Positions 53,804 to 62,844 of a stretch of DNA of 64,000 nucleotides are shown here, piece after piece. Made by a program: the position numbers and the translations under genes. How positions within the stretch are numbered: position 1 is the first letter of the stretch; every line of letters starts with the position of its first letter. A model generated the notes under the pieces. That model made no database searches and had not been told where the DNA came from. It saw nothing but the letters and a program-made list of their open reading frames with translations. The stretch spans positions 23,773-87,772 of the forward strand of contig JAGAQU010000064.1 in the NCBI GenBank assembly GCA_017622575.1, read 5' to 3'. The DNA comes from Lachnospiraceae bacterium (GTDB lineage Bacteria > Bacillota > Clostridia > Lachnospirales > Lachnospiraceae).

Positions 53804-53825
53804 TTATAGTGAATTTATAGTGAAT
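53804..53825. repeat. Tandem 11-bp direct repeat upstream of GH172 gene
   Basis: TTATAGTGAAT occurs at 53804-53814 and again immediately at 53815-53825. It lies about 70 bases before the GH172 start, in its likely promoter region, and could be a regulator site. Confidence 0.45.
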
Positions 53826-53893
53826 AGAGAAACGCGATAGCGTAGTAAGCAATAATTTCAGATGATCCAGGTTTGATCAGAGAGGAGAAGAAT

Positions 53894-54922
53894 ATGAACA
53901 ACTATTGTATGATCCAGAACTCCAAAACGTTTGCATTTTCCGCAGAGAATCCAACCGGTGTACGCGCAGGTGGTTCCCAGGGCGGTGACTGCACCAAGCT
54001 TCGTCCGACCGTGACGATTCCTGCAGGGGAAACCGTAACTCTGGTAGATGCTGCAGGACCGGGTGTGATCCAGCATATGTGGTTTACCGGATATGTCGGG
54101 CACCATTTTATCATCCGTATGTATTGGGATGATCAGGAATATCCGTCTGTGGAAGCTCCGCTCTCTGCATTCTTCGGATGTGCCTATGATGAAAATTTCG
54201 TGGACCGGGATGGCAAATATCCGGTGTTGAATTCTGCCATGATGCTGGTAGCTCCTGGTCGCGGCTATAACAGCTATTTTGAGATGCCGTTCCATAAGAG
54301 AGCTCGGATCACGATGGAAAACCGTGGTGACAAGGATGAAAATCTCTATTATATTATCACCGGAGCTTATCAGGAGATTCCGGCGGAGGCTGGTTATTTC
54401 CATGCCACCTATCGCCAAGAGCACCCGGTTCAGAAGGGTCGTACCTACACAATCGTTGACGGAATCGAAGGCAGGGGACAATTTGTCGGTGTGACTCTGG
54501 CAACCGGTATGAATGGCAACAATACCTGTTGGGTAGAAGGCGAAGCCCGCATGTATCTGGACGATGATCCGTATCCGTCTATCCACTATACCGGAACTGA
54601 AGACTACTTCGGCGGTTCCTATGGATTTGGAAATGACATCATCATCAAGAGCTATCAGACCTTCAGCGGCTTATATACCGGCATGTACGCAATCTATGGA
54701 GACAACCGGGAATTCTATAACGGACAGCAGAGATTTCTGCTGTATCATTTCCATATTGCAGACCCGATCCGTTTTGAGAATAAGTTTCGTATGACACTCG
54801 ACAACATGGGCTGGACCGGACCGCGTTACGATGATTACACCAGTGTTGCTTATTGGTATCAGACCCTGCCGTCCGCACCGCTGATGCCACTGCCGACAGA
54901 TGCAGAGATGTGTATGAGATAA
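53894..54922 (+). CDS. Glycoside hydrolase family 172 (DUF2961) protein
   Basis: About 342 residues. It shows the DUF2961 pattern: GVRAGGSQGGDCTKLRPTV early, GPGVIQHMWFTG, PSVEAPLSAFFG, and IHYTGTEDYFGGSYGFG. Known members are alpha-D-fructofuranosidases/difructose-anhydride synthases and D-arabinofuranosidases. No signal peptide. GAGGAGAAG precedes ATG 53894. It is followed by a serine hydrolase and preceded by gene relics, so it sits in a variable locus. Confidence 0.85.
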   Translation: MNNYCMIQNSKTFAFSAENPTGVRAGGSQGGDCTKLRPTVTIPAGETVTLVDAAGPGVIQHMWFTGYVGHHFIIRMYWDDQEYPSVEAPLSAFFGCAYDENFVDRDGKYPVLNSAMMLVAPGRGYNSYFEMPFHKRARITMENRGDKDENLYYIITGAYQEIPAEAGYFHATYRQEHPVQKGRTYTIVDGIEGRGQFVGVTLATGMNGNNTCWVEGEARMYLDDDPYPSIHYTGTEDYFGGSYGFGNDIIIKSYQTFSGLYTGMYAIYGDNREFYNGQQRFLLYHFHIADPIRFENKFRMTLDNMGWTGPRYDDYTSVAYWYQTLPSAPLMPLPTDAEMCMR

Positions 54923-54937
54923 TAGAACCAGATTGGA

Positions 54938-54999
54938 GATGTCAGATAGATTGGTTTTAACCTTGCGACACGTCGCATCGGTTATATCGGACTGACATC
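54938..54999. repeat. 62-bp imperfect palindrome between two genes
   Basis: GATGTCAG (54938-54945) pairs with CTGACATC (54992-54999); inside, TGCGAC (54964-54969) pairs with GTCGCA (54972-54977), and AACC with GGTT. It lies between the GH172 gene and the serine hydrolase and could be a terminator-like or processing structure. No T tract follows. Confidence 0.6.
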
Positions 55000-55028
55000 A
55001 GAGATTTGCCGGAAAGGATAGAGGTATT

Positions 55029-55946
55029 ATGTTACTGGAAGAGAAGTTTTTGGAATTTCATCGTTATGCCAGCAGCCACAATCTACCGCTGGAAGCTATC
55101 AGTGTCGGAGATGAGAACAAGGTACTCTGTGAGATGCACTACGCAGCAAATGCACCGAGAAATATTTATTCACATACCAAGAGTTTTACGGTAACAGCAG
55201 TTGGACTCGCAATGGAAGAGGGAAAACTAAGCCTGGAAGATCATGTGGCGGAAGTGTTTAAAGATAAACTTCCTTCAAATCCGGATCCAAATCTGGAGAA
55301 GATTCAGTTGAAACATCTGCTCTGCATGTCCAGTGGCTTTGGTAAGGCACTTCTGATGAATGCGGACAGACGTCCGGGCGTCGGCGCACCGGATTATGAG
55401 AAATATATGATGGCACAGCCGGTTCCTGTGGAGCCAGGCAGTGCATTCTGCTATTCCTCTGCCGACAGTATTCTGGCTGCTCATATGGTAGAACGGGCAG
55501 TTGGCAAGCGGATGGGAGAGTATCTGTATGAGAAGGTATTCCAGCCCCTTGATATGGGATGGCCGCTCTGGGAGCATGATCCACAGGGACATCCGAATGG
55601 CGGCGGAGGTATGTATCTGACTTGTACCGAGATGATGAAACTGGGACAGCTCTATCTGGCTGAGGGTAACTGGAAGGGCGAGCAGATTGTCAGCAGGGAC
55701 TGGGTGCAGAAGGTGTCCACCCCGAAATTTACCTTCGAGCCATCTGCAGATCTCTGGCATGTAGGATATGGCTATCAGTTCTGGATCAGTCCATATCCAG
55801 GATCCTATCGTGCTGATGGCGCATTCGGACAGATTACAACGATTCTCCCAGAGAAGGGATTGGTTGTTTCCATCCAATGTCCGGAGCGAGGTAATTTCGA
55901 TCAGGTGAAACGTGCGCTGCATGAACATTTTCTGATGGAATTGTAA
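55029..55946 (+). CDS. Serine hydrolase, beta-lactamase class C-like
   Basis: 305 residues. The SxxK motif is SHTKSF (about residues 48-53), the second motif is YSSAD near residue 140, and GYGYQFW and GAFGQ mark the C-terminal part. No signal peptide, so it is cytoplasmic; relatives include esterases and D-aminopeptidases. With the GH172 gene 106 bases upstream it may act on a shared glycan or its esters. GAGGTATT precedes the ATG. Confidence 0.82.
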   Translation: MLLEEKFLEFHRYASSHNLPLEAISVGDENKVLCEMHYAANAPRNIYSHTKSFTVTAVGLAMEEGKLSLEDHVAEVFKDKLPSNPDPNLEKIQLKHLLCMSSGFGKALLMNADRRPGVGAPDYEKYMMAQPVPVEPGSAFCYSSADSILAAHMVERAVGKRMGEYLYEKVFQPLDMGWPLWEHDPQGHPNGGGGMYLTCTEMMKLGQLYLAEGNWKGEQIVSRDWVQKVSTPKFTFEPSADLWHVGYGYQFWISPYPGSYRADGAFGQITTILPEKGLVVSIQCPERGNFDQVKRALHEHFLMEL

Positions 55947-56304
55947 GAATAGACTTGCAACAATATGCTATAATTTGTCCAGAAACCGTACTTTTGGCTG
56001 AAAAGGCTTAAAATCAAGGCTTTTAGGGAATGTGGATGGGATTTGTACCCCCATTGTACTCCTATTTTGTAAAACAGTAGGATCATCAACCGGACTTCCC
56101 TCGACAAAGAAGAATATGATTTGTGGCGAAAGAAGTTCCTTCGGGGACTTCTTTTCACTTACATAAAAATGTCGGTTTGAATGTCGGTTAAGTGTCGGTT
56201 TGTTTATGATATTTGACTGCAATACATATTATGTGGTTGTACTTTTAATAATAATCGTATACCTTACCTAAATATGCATAGAAACCAGGTCGATTATAAA
56301 GAAA
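55947..56304. other. Intergenic junction region with hairpin and GTCGGTT repeats
   Basis: No gene is visible. A strong hairpin AAGAAGTTCC-TTCG-GGGACTTCTT lies at 56129-56155 and ends in TTTTC, a probable terminator. GTCGGTT occurs at 56171, 56183 and 56194. Beyond this the base composition falls to the AT-rich level of the defence island, so the boundary of the island probably lies here. Confidence 0.5.
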
Positions 56305-56361
56305 TAACATAAAATATTGAAAAGTAACATAAAATATGTTATTATACATAAAAATATGTTA
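56305..56361 (+). promoter_or_regulatory. Promoter with palindromic operator for the defence-island regulator
   Basis: TTGAAA (56317-56322), 17-base spacer, TATTAT (56340-56345). The palindrome AACATAAAATATGTT (56326-56340) fills the spacer, with related copies at 56305-56317 and 56344-56361. Spaced about 20 bases apart they look like three operator sites for an autorepressor, most likely the gene that follows. Confidence 0.7.
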
Positions 56362-56375
56362 CAAGGAGACGTCAT

Positions 56376-57326
56376 ATGCAAAAGCAATTAGAGAAGTATT
56401 TCGGCTGCAAAGTAAAAATAGCAGAATACAAGAATAAATTACCATTGCCAATTTTTATGACTATGCGTGAGATTACGATGGTTGAAATATATGGTGTTAA
56501 CTTTGCCATAATAGATGTAGTGAAGGAAATGGAACTAAGTGTTGCTGCAATGAAAAAGCAGAAAGCAAAGTATGAGGAAGCATTGCAGTGCCCGGTAGCA
56601 TATGAAGTAGCGTTAAACAGCGTATCCATGAGAAATGCTCTGGTGAAAAGCGGAGTTCCGTTTGTGGATTTGCCGGGAAATGTATTTTTACCATTTATGG
56701 GAATTATATTGCAGGATGTGTATCGCAAGCAGCTTGTCAAGGCAGATAAGATGATGCCTGCAACACAGATGGTGTTCCTTGAATTGTTATATATGGATGA
56801 TGAGGAATCTGTGTTAAAAAGTGAAGTTGCGAACAAGTTGAATCTTACCAAGACGTCCATTACAAGAGCAACAGCCCAATTAGAGGGGATGGGACTCATC
56901 CGCCAAATGAAATCCGGAACAGAGATTGCGATTAGGAGAAATTACACACGCAAAGAGTATTATGAGAATGCAAAAGCATATTTGATTAATCCGGTCCAGA
57001 AAGTGATTACAATTATGCGATATGAAGCAACCTTTGAATCATTTAGCGCAGGTGAAACCGCTCTTAGTCAGGAGTCGGAATTGAATCCCCCAAGAATAGA
57101 GGAACGTGCAATCTACAAGGGCGAGGAAGTTGTTGACCAGTTGGAAATTATGGATGCCAGATCTGAAGACCCGGACGACTGCTTGAAGGTACAATTATGG
57201 AAATACAATCCTTCTTATTTTGCAAGAGAAGGATGTGTTGATCCTGTTTCGCTTGCATGTACTTTCCAAGGTAACGAAGACGAAAGAATAGAAATGAGTA
57301 TTGAGGAACTGTTGGAGGAATTATGA
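56376..57326 (+). CDS. Winged-helix (MarR-like) regulator
   Basis: 316 residues. The centre (about 126-190) is a winged helix: MMPATQMVFLELLYMDDEES, then KSEVANKLNLTKTSITRATAQL and GLIRQMKSGTEIAIRRNYT. The N-terminal 120 residues contain VPFVDLPGNVFLPFMGI and may be a sensor or degenerate enzyme-like domain. CAAGGAGAC precedes the ATG. It overlaps the phosphatase gene by 4 bases (ATGA). Operators in its promoter suggest autorepression of the whole operon. Confidence 0.78.
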   Translation: MQKQLEKYFGCKVKIAEYKNKLPLPIFMTMREITMVEIYGVNFAIIDVVKEMELSVAAMKKQKAKYEEALQCPVAYEVALNSVSMRNALVKSGVPFVDLPGNVFLPFMGIILQDVYRKQLVKADKMMPATQMVFLELLYMDDEESVLKSEVANKLNLTKTSITRATAQLEGMGLIRQMKSGTEIAIRRNYTRKEYYENAKAYLINPVQKVITIMRYEATFESFSAGETALSQESELNPPRIEERAIYKGEEVVDQLEIMDARSEDPDDCLKVQLWKYNPSYFAREGCVDPVSLACTFQGNEDERIEMSIEELLEEL

Positions 57327-58054
57327 AAGTACTTGTGATCCCTGATATTCATCTAAAACCATGGATATTTGACAGGGCAGAGAAAATCTTAAAAGACGGT
57401 AAGGCGGATCGGGCTGTATGCCTGATGGATATTCCGGATGACTGGAATATGGGATTTCAGATAGAACGATATAAAGAAATATTTGACCGGACAATCGCAT
57501 TTGCCATAGACTATCCGGATACTCTCTGGTGCTATGGCAATCATGATGTCAGTTACCCGTGGGGAAGGTTTGAGACCGGATATTCTCCTTATGCTGAGAG
57601 GACGGTTATATCAAAGCTTGAAGAGCTTGAGAACAGCCTTAAGAGTCCGGCACAGATCAACATAATGCATCGGATTGACAATGTACTTTTCTCACATGGA
57701 GGGCTTACAGCTGATTTCCTAAGATGGCTTAACAAGGATCTGCTGGATGCTGATATAGAGGAAGTTATTGCAGCGGTGAACGATGCTTCCCATGATTATC
57801 TCTGGAATGACGAATCACCCTTATGGTTCAGACCGCAGTATGAGACCAGAGAGATATTTAGAGCAGATACATACAAACAGGTGGTAGGGCATACACCGGT
57901 GGAGAAGATATTTGAAAAAGACGGCATTATATCGACAGATGTGTTCTCTACCTATAGAGACGGAAGACAGATTGGAGAGTCTGCGATGATTGTTATTGAT
58001 TCGGAAACCGGGGAATATGAGAAGGTAGAGGTTATGGGGAAGCTGGGAGTGTGA
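57323..58054 (+). CDS. Calcineurin-like metallophosphatase
   Basis: 243 residues. Metal-binding motifs: IPDIHLKP (residues 5-12), a changed second motif CLMDIPDDW in place of GDxxDRG, WCYGNHDVS, LFSHGGLT and VVGHTPVEK. It probably hydrolyses a phosphoester or nucleic-acid end. It is translationally coupled to the regulator before it and to the primase-helicase gene after it, so it belongs to the same system. Confidence 0.85.
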   Translation: MKVLVIPDIHLKPWIFDRAEKILKDGKADRAVCLMDIPDDWNMGFQIERYKEIFDRTIAFAIDYPDTLWCYGNHDVSYPWGRFETGYSPYAERTVISKLEELENSLKSPAQINIMHRIDNVLFSHGGLTADFLRWLNKDLLDADIEEVIAAVNDASHDYLWNDESPLWFRPQYETREIFRADTYKQVVGHTPVEKIFEKDGIISTDVFSTYRDGRQIGESAMIVIDSETGEYEKVEVMGKLGV

Positions 58055-58059
58055 TAGCG

Positions 58060-61038
58060 ATGAACGAACCTACGCAGCAATATTCAGATTTAATTAATTC
58101 ATTACAATCCAGGATACAGGCATTGGAGGATGAAAACCGACTTCTGAAAGAACGTTTGGATGAAGCCGGTGTTTCGTATGCGGATATTGTATCTGGCGAC
58201 GCTGAAGGAGTTGTGGAATTATATGATCCGGATCAGGGTGCTCGTATAAAGAAATTTGATGTTACAGATATGATTGCAAGTGACTTTTTTATGATGTTCT
58301 GCCGCGGAAGGAAGGATTTGTATGATCTTCGCTATACGAATCCCAAAACTGGGAAGAACGGGTATTATACGCAGTGTTTTAACCGCTGGGATCGTGGCTG
58401 CCATATACAGAAAAAGGATGGAGTTCGCTGTAAGGATTGCGAACTAAGGGCATATAAGCCTGTGACCCTGCCTTTGATAAAGGCGCATATGAATGGGACA
58501 GATCCAAATGGCAATGATGTCGTGGCGATATATCCGATGCTTGAAAACAACCTTTGCCAGTTGCTTGTATTTGACTTTGATAACCATGTAAAGGGTGCAG
58601 AACAGGAAGATTATGCGAATATTGATGATAGCTGGAAAGAAAAAATAAATGTTTTGCGGCGCATTTGTAAGAATCTGAATGTGGACTCTGTGGTGGAACG
58701 GTCAAGGTCGGGACGCGGTGCGCATCTTTGGATATTCTTCAAAGAAATGGTTCCTGCCAGATTGGCGAGAAAATTTGGTTTTGCGTTGCTAGAGAAAGGA
58801 GCTGAATTCGTCAATCTTAAGTCCTTCAAATACTATGATCGCATGATACCGGCTCAGGATGCGCTTCCTGAGGGCGGACTTGGAAATGTCATTGCACTTC
58901 CTTTACAAGGAATGGCTCTGAAGTCCGGAAACAGTGCTTTTGTTGATGAAAATTGGAATGCATATGAAGATCAGTTAAAAGTTCTTGCCGGAACAAGGCG
59001 ACTGACCAGACAGGAGATAGAGGACTATCTTTCTTTATGGTACAGTACGGGATTCACCAGCGAAGACAATGGTACTGATGCGCCATGGGATAAGAATTCT
59101 GAGATTGAAGCAGGCAGTGTTAAGGGCGTGGTGCGTATCGTGCTGGCTGACCGCATTTACATAGACTCATCAGGAATGTCCAATAAGACAAAAAGACAGC
59201 TTCGCCGTATGGCTACATTTTCAAACAAGCAGTATTTCCAGAATCAGGCTATGGATATGCCAAATTACGACGAATCCAGATTCATTTACCTTGGAAGTGA
59301 CGAAGGGAAATATATTGTATTGCCTCGCGGACTTCGGGAAGAAATTCTAAAGAAGTTTGATAATGCAGGAATCAGTTATAAGATTGAAGATAAGAGAACA
59401 AAAGGGCGGAAACTCAATATTTCGTTTAAGGGAGAATTGCGTGAATCACAGATTCCGGCTGTGGAAACTATGCTTAATAATGAAACCGGGATACTGCACG
59501 CCGCCACCGCGTTTGGTAAGACTGTAGTCTGCTGCGATATGATTGCGAGAAGAGGCATAAGTACCTTAATACTTGTAGACAGGGCGGACCTGATGAACCA
59601 GTGGATTAAGCGTCTGGACGAGTTTCTGGATATTGCTGAGGAACTGCCTGAATATCAGACAAAGACCGGGCGTACACGAAAAAGAAAATCATTGATTGGA
59701 AATCTTCAAGGAGCGCATGATACGCTGACCGGAATAGTGGATGTGGCCATGATACGCTCTCTTAAGAAAAAGGACGGATTTCATCCGATGCTGAAAGAAT
59801 ATGCTCAAGTATACTTTGATGAATGTCATCACGCAGCATCGGATAGCGCAATAGAAGTGTTACAGGAGATAAATGCAAAGTATGTATATGGCGTGACGGC
59901 AACACCGAAACGTGGTGATGGTAAGGAAAAGATAAACGAATTTCTGCTTGGCCCTATCAGGTATAGGTTTACAGCAAAAGACAGAGCCGAGGAGCAGAAT
60001 ATTGATCATCTGGTATATCCCCGATTTACCCGGACAGTAAAGCCGCATCATTTGTCGAAAACACCATATGGTAATGATGCCTATGAACTGATAAGGAATA
60101 ATGATGTTCGTGACGAACAGATCATCAGGGATGTGGCGGACTGTGTGCAGGCTGGAAGAACTCCGGTAGTACTGACGAAATATGTTGATCATGCAAAGAA
60201 GCTGTCTGAGAGGCTTAAGACATATGCTGACCGATTGATTCTGTTAACGGGGGCAAATGGAACCAAAGCGCGCAGGGCACAGGTGGAAGAATTGAATAAA
60301 GTTGATGATTCGGACAGTCTTATTCTTGTGGGAACGGGTTCTTTACTTGGAGAGGGCTTCGACTTCCCGAGGCTTGATACCCTGTTCATGGCGATTCCTG
60401 TTTCAGGGGAAAATGTTGTGGAGCAGTATGTCGGACGACTTAACAGGGATTATGATGGTAAAGAAAATGTCATTGTCTATGACTATGTGGACAGTCATAT
60501 CTTAAAGTTCGATAAAATGTATGCAGCAAGACTGAAGGCGTATAAAAAGATCGGATATGAACTTTGCGTTAATATAGACGGTGAAAGGAAAAAAGCAAAT
60601 GCAATCTATGATATAGAGAACTATGCAGAAACTTATTGGAAGGATCTTGAGGAGGCTAATTCAGCGGTCGTTGTATCAAGTCCAAGATTAAATAATCAAA
60701 AAGTGAACCGCATTATTAACATGCTTGGCAAGCGGCGGGAGTTGGGAGTTAAGGTAACAATTGTTACATGGCATCCCGATGCCTATAAATATGGCAAAGA
60801 TGATGTTCGGATGGAACTTTTGGAGAGACTTCGTAAAGCGGGTTTTGAAATCAGGCTTGTAGAAGAGTCCTGCGAGCATTATGCCGTAATCGATAATGAG
60901 ATTGTCTGGTATGGAAGTGTAAATCTGCTGTCGAAAGAGGATGCAGAGGACAATCTGATGCGGGTATGCAGTAAAGATATTGCCGCAGAACTTCTTGAGA
61001 TGACATTTGGTTCTGAAACAGAACTGCAGGAATGGTAA
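58060..61038 (+). CDS. TOTE-type primase-helicase-PLD nuclease protein
   Basis: About 992 residues. Order: N-terminal coiled coil (about 8-37); Cys cluster (Cys106, 114, 124, 127), probably zinc; archaeo-eukaryotic primase with LLVFDFDNH (Asp172, Asp174) and SRSGRGAHLWIFF (His222). A superfamily 2 helicase follows, with Walker A ATAFGKT (Lys487), DECHH (587-591), TATPKRGDG and QYVGRLNRD. A PLD-like end has HYAVIDNEIVWYGSVN (His940; the usual HxK Lys is Ala). The layout is that of TOTE conflict systems, thought to restrict foreign DNA. ATG 58060 or GTG 58051. Confidence 0.85.
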   Translation: MNEPTQQYSDLINSLQSRIQALEDENRLLKERLDEAGVSYADIVSGDAEGVVELYDPDQGARIKKFDVTDMIASDFFMMFCRGRKDLYDLRYTNPKTGKNGYYTQCFNRWDRGCHIQKKDGVRCKDCELRAYKPVTLPLIKAHMNGTDPNGNDVVAIYPMLENNLCQLLVFDFDNHVKGAEQEDYANIDDSWKEKINVLRRICKNLNVDSVVERSRSGRGAHLWIFFKEMVPARLARKFGFALLEKGAEFVNLKSFKYYDRMIPAQDALPEGGLGNVIALPLQGMALKSGNSAFVDENWNAYEDQLKVLAGTRRLTRQEIEDYLSLWYSTGFTSEDNGTDAPWDKNSEIEAGSVKGVVRIVLADRIYIDSSGMSNKTKRQLRRMATFSNKQYFQNQAMDMPNYDESRFIYLGSDEGKYIVLPRGLREEILKKFDNAGISYKIEDKRTKGRKLNISFKGELRESQIPAVETMLNNETGILHAATAFGKTVVCCDMIARRGISTLILVDRADLMNQWIKRLDEFLDIAEELPEYQTKTGRTRKRKSLIGNLQGAHDTLTGIVDVAMIRSLKKKDGFHPMLKEYAQVYFDECHHAASDSAIEVLQEINAKYVYGVTATPKRGDGKEKINEFLLGPIRYRFTAKDRAEEQNIDHLVYPRFTRTVKPHHLSKTPYGNDAYELIRNNDVRDEQIIRDVADCVQAGRTPVVLTKYVDHAKKLSERLKTYADRLILLTGANGTKARRAQVEELNKVDDSDSLILVGTGSLLGEGFDFPRLDTLFMAIPVSGENVVEQYVGRLNRDYDGKENVIVYDYVDSHILKFDKMYAARLKAYKKIGYELCVNIDGERKKANAIYDIENYAETYWKDLEEANSAVVVSSPRLNNQKVNRIINMLGKRRELGVKVTIVTWHPDAYKYGKDDVRMELLERLRKAGFEIRLVEESCEHYAVIDNEIVWYGSVNLLSKEDAEDNLMRVCSKDIAAELLEMTFGSETELQEW

Positions 61039-61301
61039 GTAATGAAAATCCCGAGGCAGTTACAGGCATTAAGGAAGATGATGATGCAGAGAATATACAT
61101 AGGACATCACCTGACAGGGTAGAGCACTACAGCAAGATGAACAGACCGGATGGAACCGGAGCCTCATGGATAGAGGAAGAGGATAATCAGCTTGATGAAG
61201 AGTATGGCTCCGGAATGAAGATTTCTGAGATAGCAAAGATTCATGATCGTATAAATGGTGCTATACGTTTCAGATTGAAAAAACATGGGCTAATAGAATA
61301 G
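61032..61301 (+). CDS. Small SANT/Myb-like DNA-binding protein
   Basis: 89 residues. It overlaps the primase-helicase gene by 7 bases. The first 45 residues are acidic and disordered. The second half reads WIEEEDNQLDEEYGSG, then KISEIAKIHDRINGAIRFRL, a tri-helical motif often fused to helicase C-termini. It is probably an accessory DNA-recognition subunit of the same system. Confidence 0.65.
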   Translation: MVSNENPEAVTGIKEDDDAENIHRTSPDRVEHYSKMNRPDGTGASWIEEEDNQLDEEYGSGMKISEIAKIHDRINGAIRFRLKKHGLIE

Positions 61302-61567
61302 GAACTATGCGTTCAACATAAGAGGGGATATTACAATGGATAGGATAATGAAAACCGAATATGGAACATATTAATACAGCAGTAAATTGTCATGAAATGA
61401 GAAATAGAAACGGAAAAACTGTTTATAAATTTGTATACCAATTTTAGGAGAGGGAGGAACATCGTTTCTGATAGAGTAAAGTAGGAGTAACACGGTTATC
61501 ATTTAATATATTGGTGTCCAAATCAGAAACATTATGAATACAAACCGAGGAAATAGTAACTATATTG
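61302..61567. other. Intergenic region without a recognised gene
   Basis: AT-rich. A 12-codon frame with GAGGGG at about 61322 (ATG 61336) stops quickly and may be a relic of another gene of the upstream operon. Nothing else is supported before the promoter at 61568. Confidence 0.5.
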
Positions 61568-61596
61568 TTGACTGAATAATATTCGAAGAATATAAT
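61568..61596 (+). promoter_or_regulatory. Promoter and operator of the XRE-ImmA-PIN operon
   Basis: TTGACT (61568-61573), 17-base spacer, perfect TATAAT (61591-61596). The palindrome ATATTC-GAA-GAATAT (61579-61593) spans the spacer and the start of the -10, a good autorepression site for the XRE protein encoded 44 bases downstream. Confidence 0.75.
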
Positions 61597-61639
61597 GGAA
61601 TTGAAAATGAAGATTTTACGTTGATTGGAGGGTTTTGAG

Positions 61640-62014
61640 ATGGTTGATAAAAATGCAATGATTGCCGCCAATATTGTAGCGATCCTGAAACAGCAAAATA
61701 GAAAGCAGATAGATTTGGCAGAAGCACTACAGACAAACAAGCAGACAATAAGCAAAATGCTTAACGGTTCAAGAATGATTAATGCAATAGAACTGAAGCA
61801 AATTGCGGAGTTCCTTGGTGTTAAGATGGAGGAACTGACAAAGATTTGTCAGGATTCAGTTGATACAGACATAGTACATGCATTTATGGGAAAGGTTGAT
61901 TCTGAGCAGGCGAAAGAGGCCTTGCAGATAGCGGAAAGACTTTCTGATATGATTTTGTTCCATAGAAAAGTGAGAGAAAATGGTACGGCAATGATGGAAT
62001 CCTGGGAGGCATAA
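61640..62014 (+). CDS. XRE family helix-turn-helix regulator
   Basis: 124 residues. Residues 8-65 are a Cro/C1-type HTH: ANIVAILKQQNRKQIDLAEAL, then TNKQTISKMLNGSRMINAIE and LKQIAEFLGVKMEELTK. The C-terminal helix may mediate dimerisation or be cut by the next protein. ATG 61640 follows GGAGGG by 7 bases. TAATG links it to the ImmA/IrrE gene. Confidence 0.88.
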   Translation: MVDKNAMIAANIVAILKQQNRKQIDLAEALQTNKQTISKMLNGSRMINAIELKQIAEFLGVKMEELTKICQDSVDTDIVHAFMGKVDSEQAKEALQIAERLSDMILFHRKVRENGTAMMESWEA

Positions 62015-62835
62015 TGGGAGACGTATCGAATGAAAGCTTATTTTATAAGCAAATCAAACAGTTTGAAAGAATAAATGAATTGTCAAAGGCCTTTGCAGCG
62101 AACTACTGTGGAAACACTATCCTTAGAGAATCCATATTTGGTATTGTTTCGAATTATGCACGAAAAAGAGAACTTCCGCTTGAAGTGCTTCGTTATCCAT
62201 TCAAAGATGATGAATTGTGGGCTTTCACATTCGTAAAGAAGGGCACTATTTTCTTGTGTGTGAATACAGAACTCCCAATGTGTAAACAGATTTTTGCAAC
62301 GGCACATGAATTGTATCATATTCATTGTTACGCGGAAGATATTAATACCAGCACAATTACAGCAGGTTCCTTGTTGGACTCAAAGACATTCGACGAGGCA
62401 GCCGCATCTCAAGAAGATCTGGAAGCAAATGCCTTTGCTGGTTTACTGTTGATGCCTGATTCAAGTTTGATTGAGCAGTTTAAGATGTTTGGGATTTCAA
62501 AGGATGATATGAGCATTGATGATGTGCTTATTCTTATGGACTTGTTTGCACTTCCCTATAAAGCAGTTGTGTTACGTTTAGCAGAAAGTGGTTTAATTAC
62601 TGTGGAAAAAGCAAGAAAGCTTTTACAGGAGGATAGTAATCATATTGCTATTAGAATTGAATTAACCGGGAAAGCAGAGCAGTGGCAGCAGAATAGTGGT
62701 CATCTGCTTCGTTATGGAAGTTTGTTAGATAATCTGGCTTTTAATTCTGAGCAGGAATTACTTGTGGACAGTAGAGAAGCATCTGACAAAGAATACTTGG
62801 AAAAAATCGGAAAGGAATTCCGGGGACGAAAATAA
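62014..62835 (+). CDS. ImmA/IrrE family metallopeptidase
   Basis: 273 residues. The zinc motif HELYH is at residues 98-102, with a downstream Glu in EDLEANAFAGLLLMP (about 134-148) as in the COG2856 family. Such proteases inactivate paired XRE repressors after a trigger. It overlaps the XRE stop codon and is followed 9 bases later by the PIN-like gene, so the three genes form an operon. Confidence 0.9.
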   Translation: MGDVSNESLFYKQIKQFERINELSKAFAANYCGNTILRESIFGIVSNYARKRELPLEVLRYPFKDDELWAFTFVKKGTIFLCVNTELPMCKQIFATAHELYHIHCYAEDINTSTITAGSLLDSKTFDEAAASQEDLEANAFAGLLLMPDSSLIEQFKMFGISKDDMSIDDVLILMDLFALPYKAVVLRLAESGLITVEKARKLLQEDSNHIAIRIELTGKAEQWQQNSGHLLRYGSLLDNLAFNSEQELLVDSREASDKEYLEKIGKEFRGRK

Positions 62836-62844
62836 GGTGAGTAT

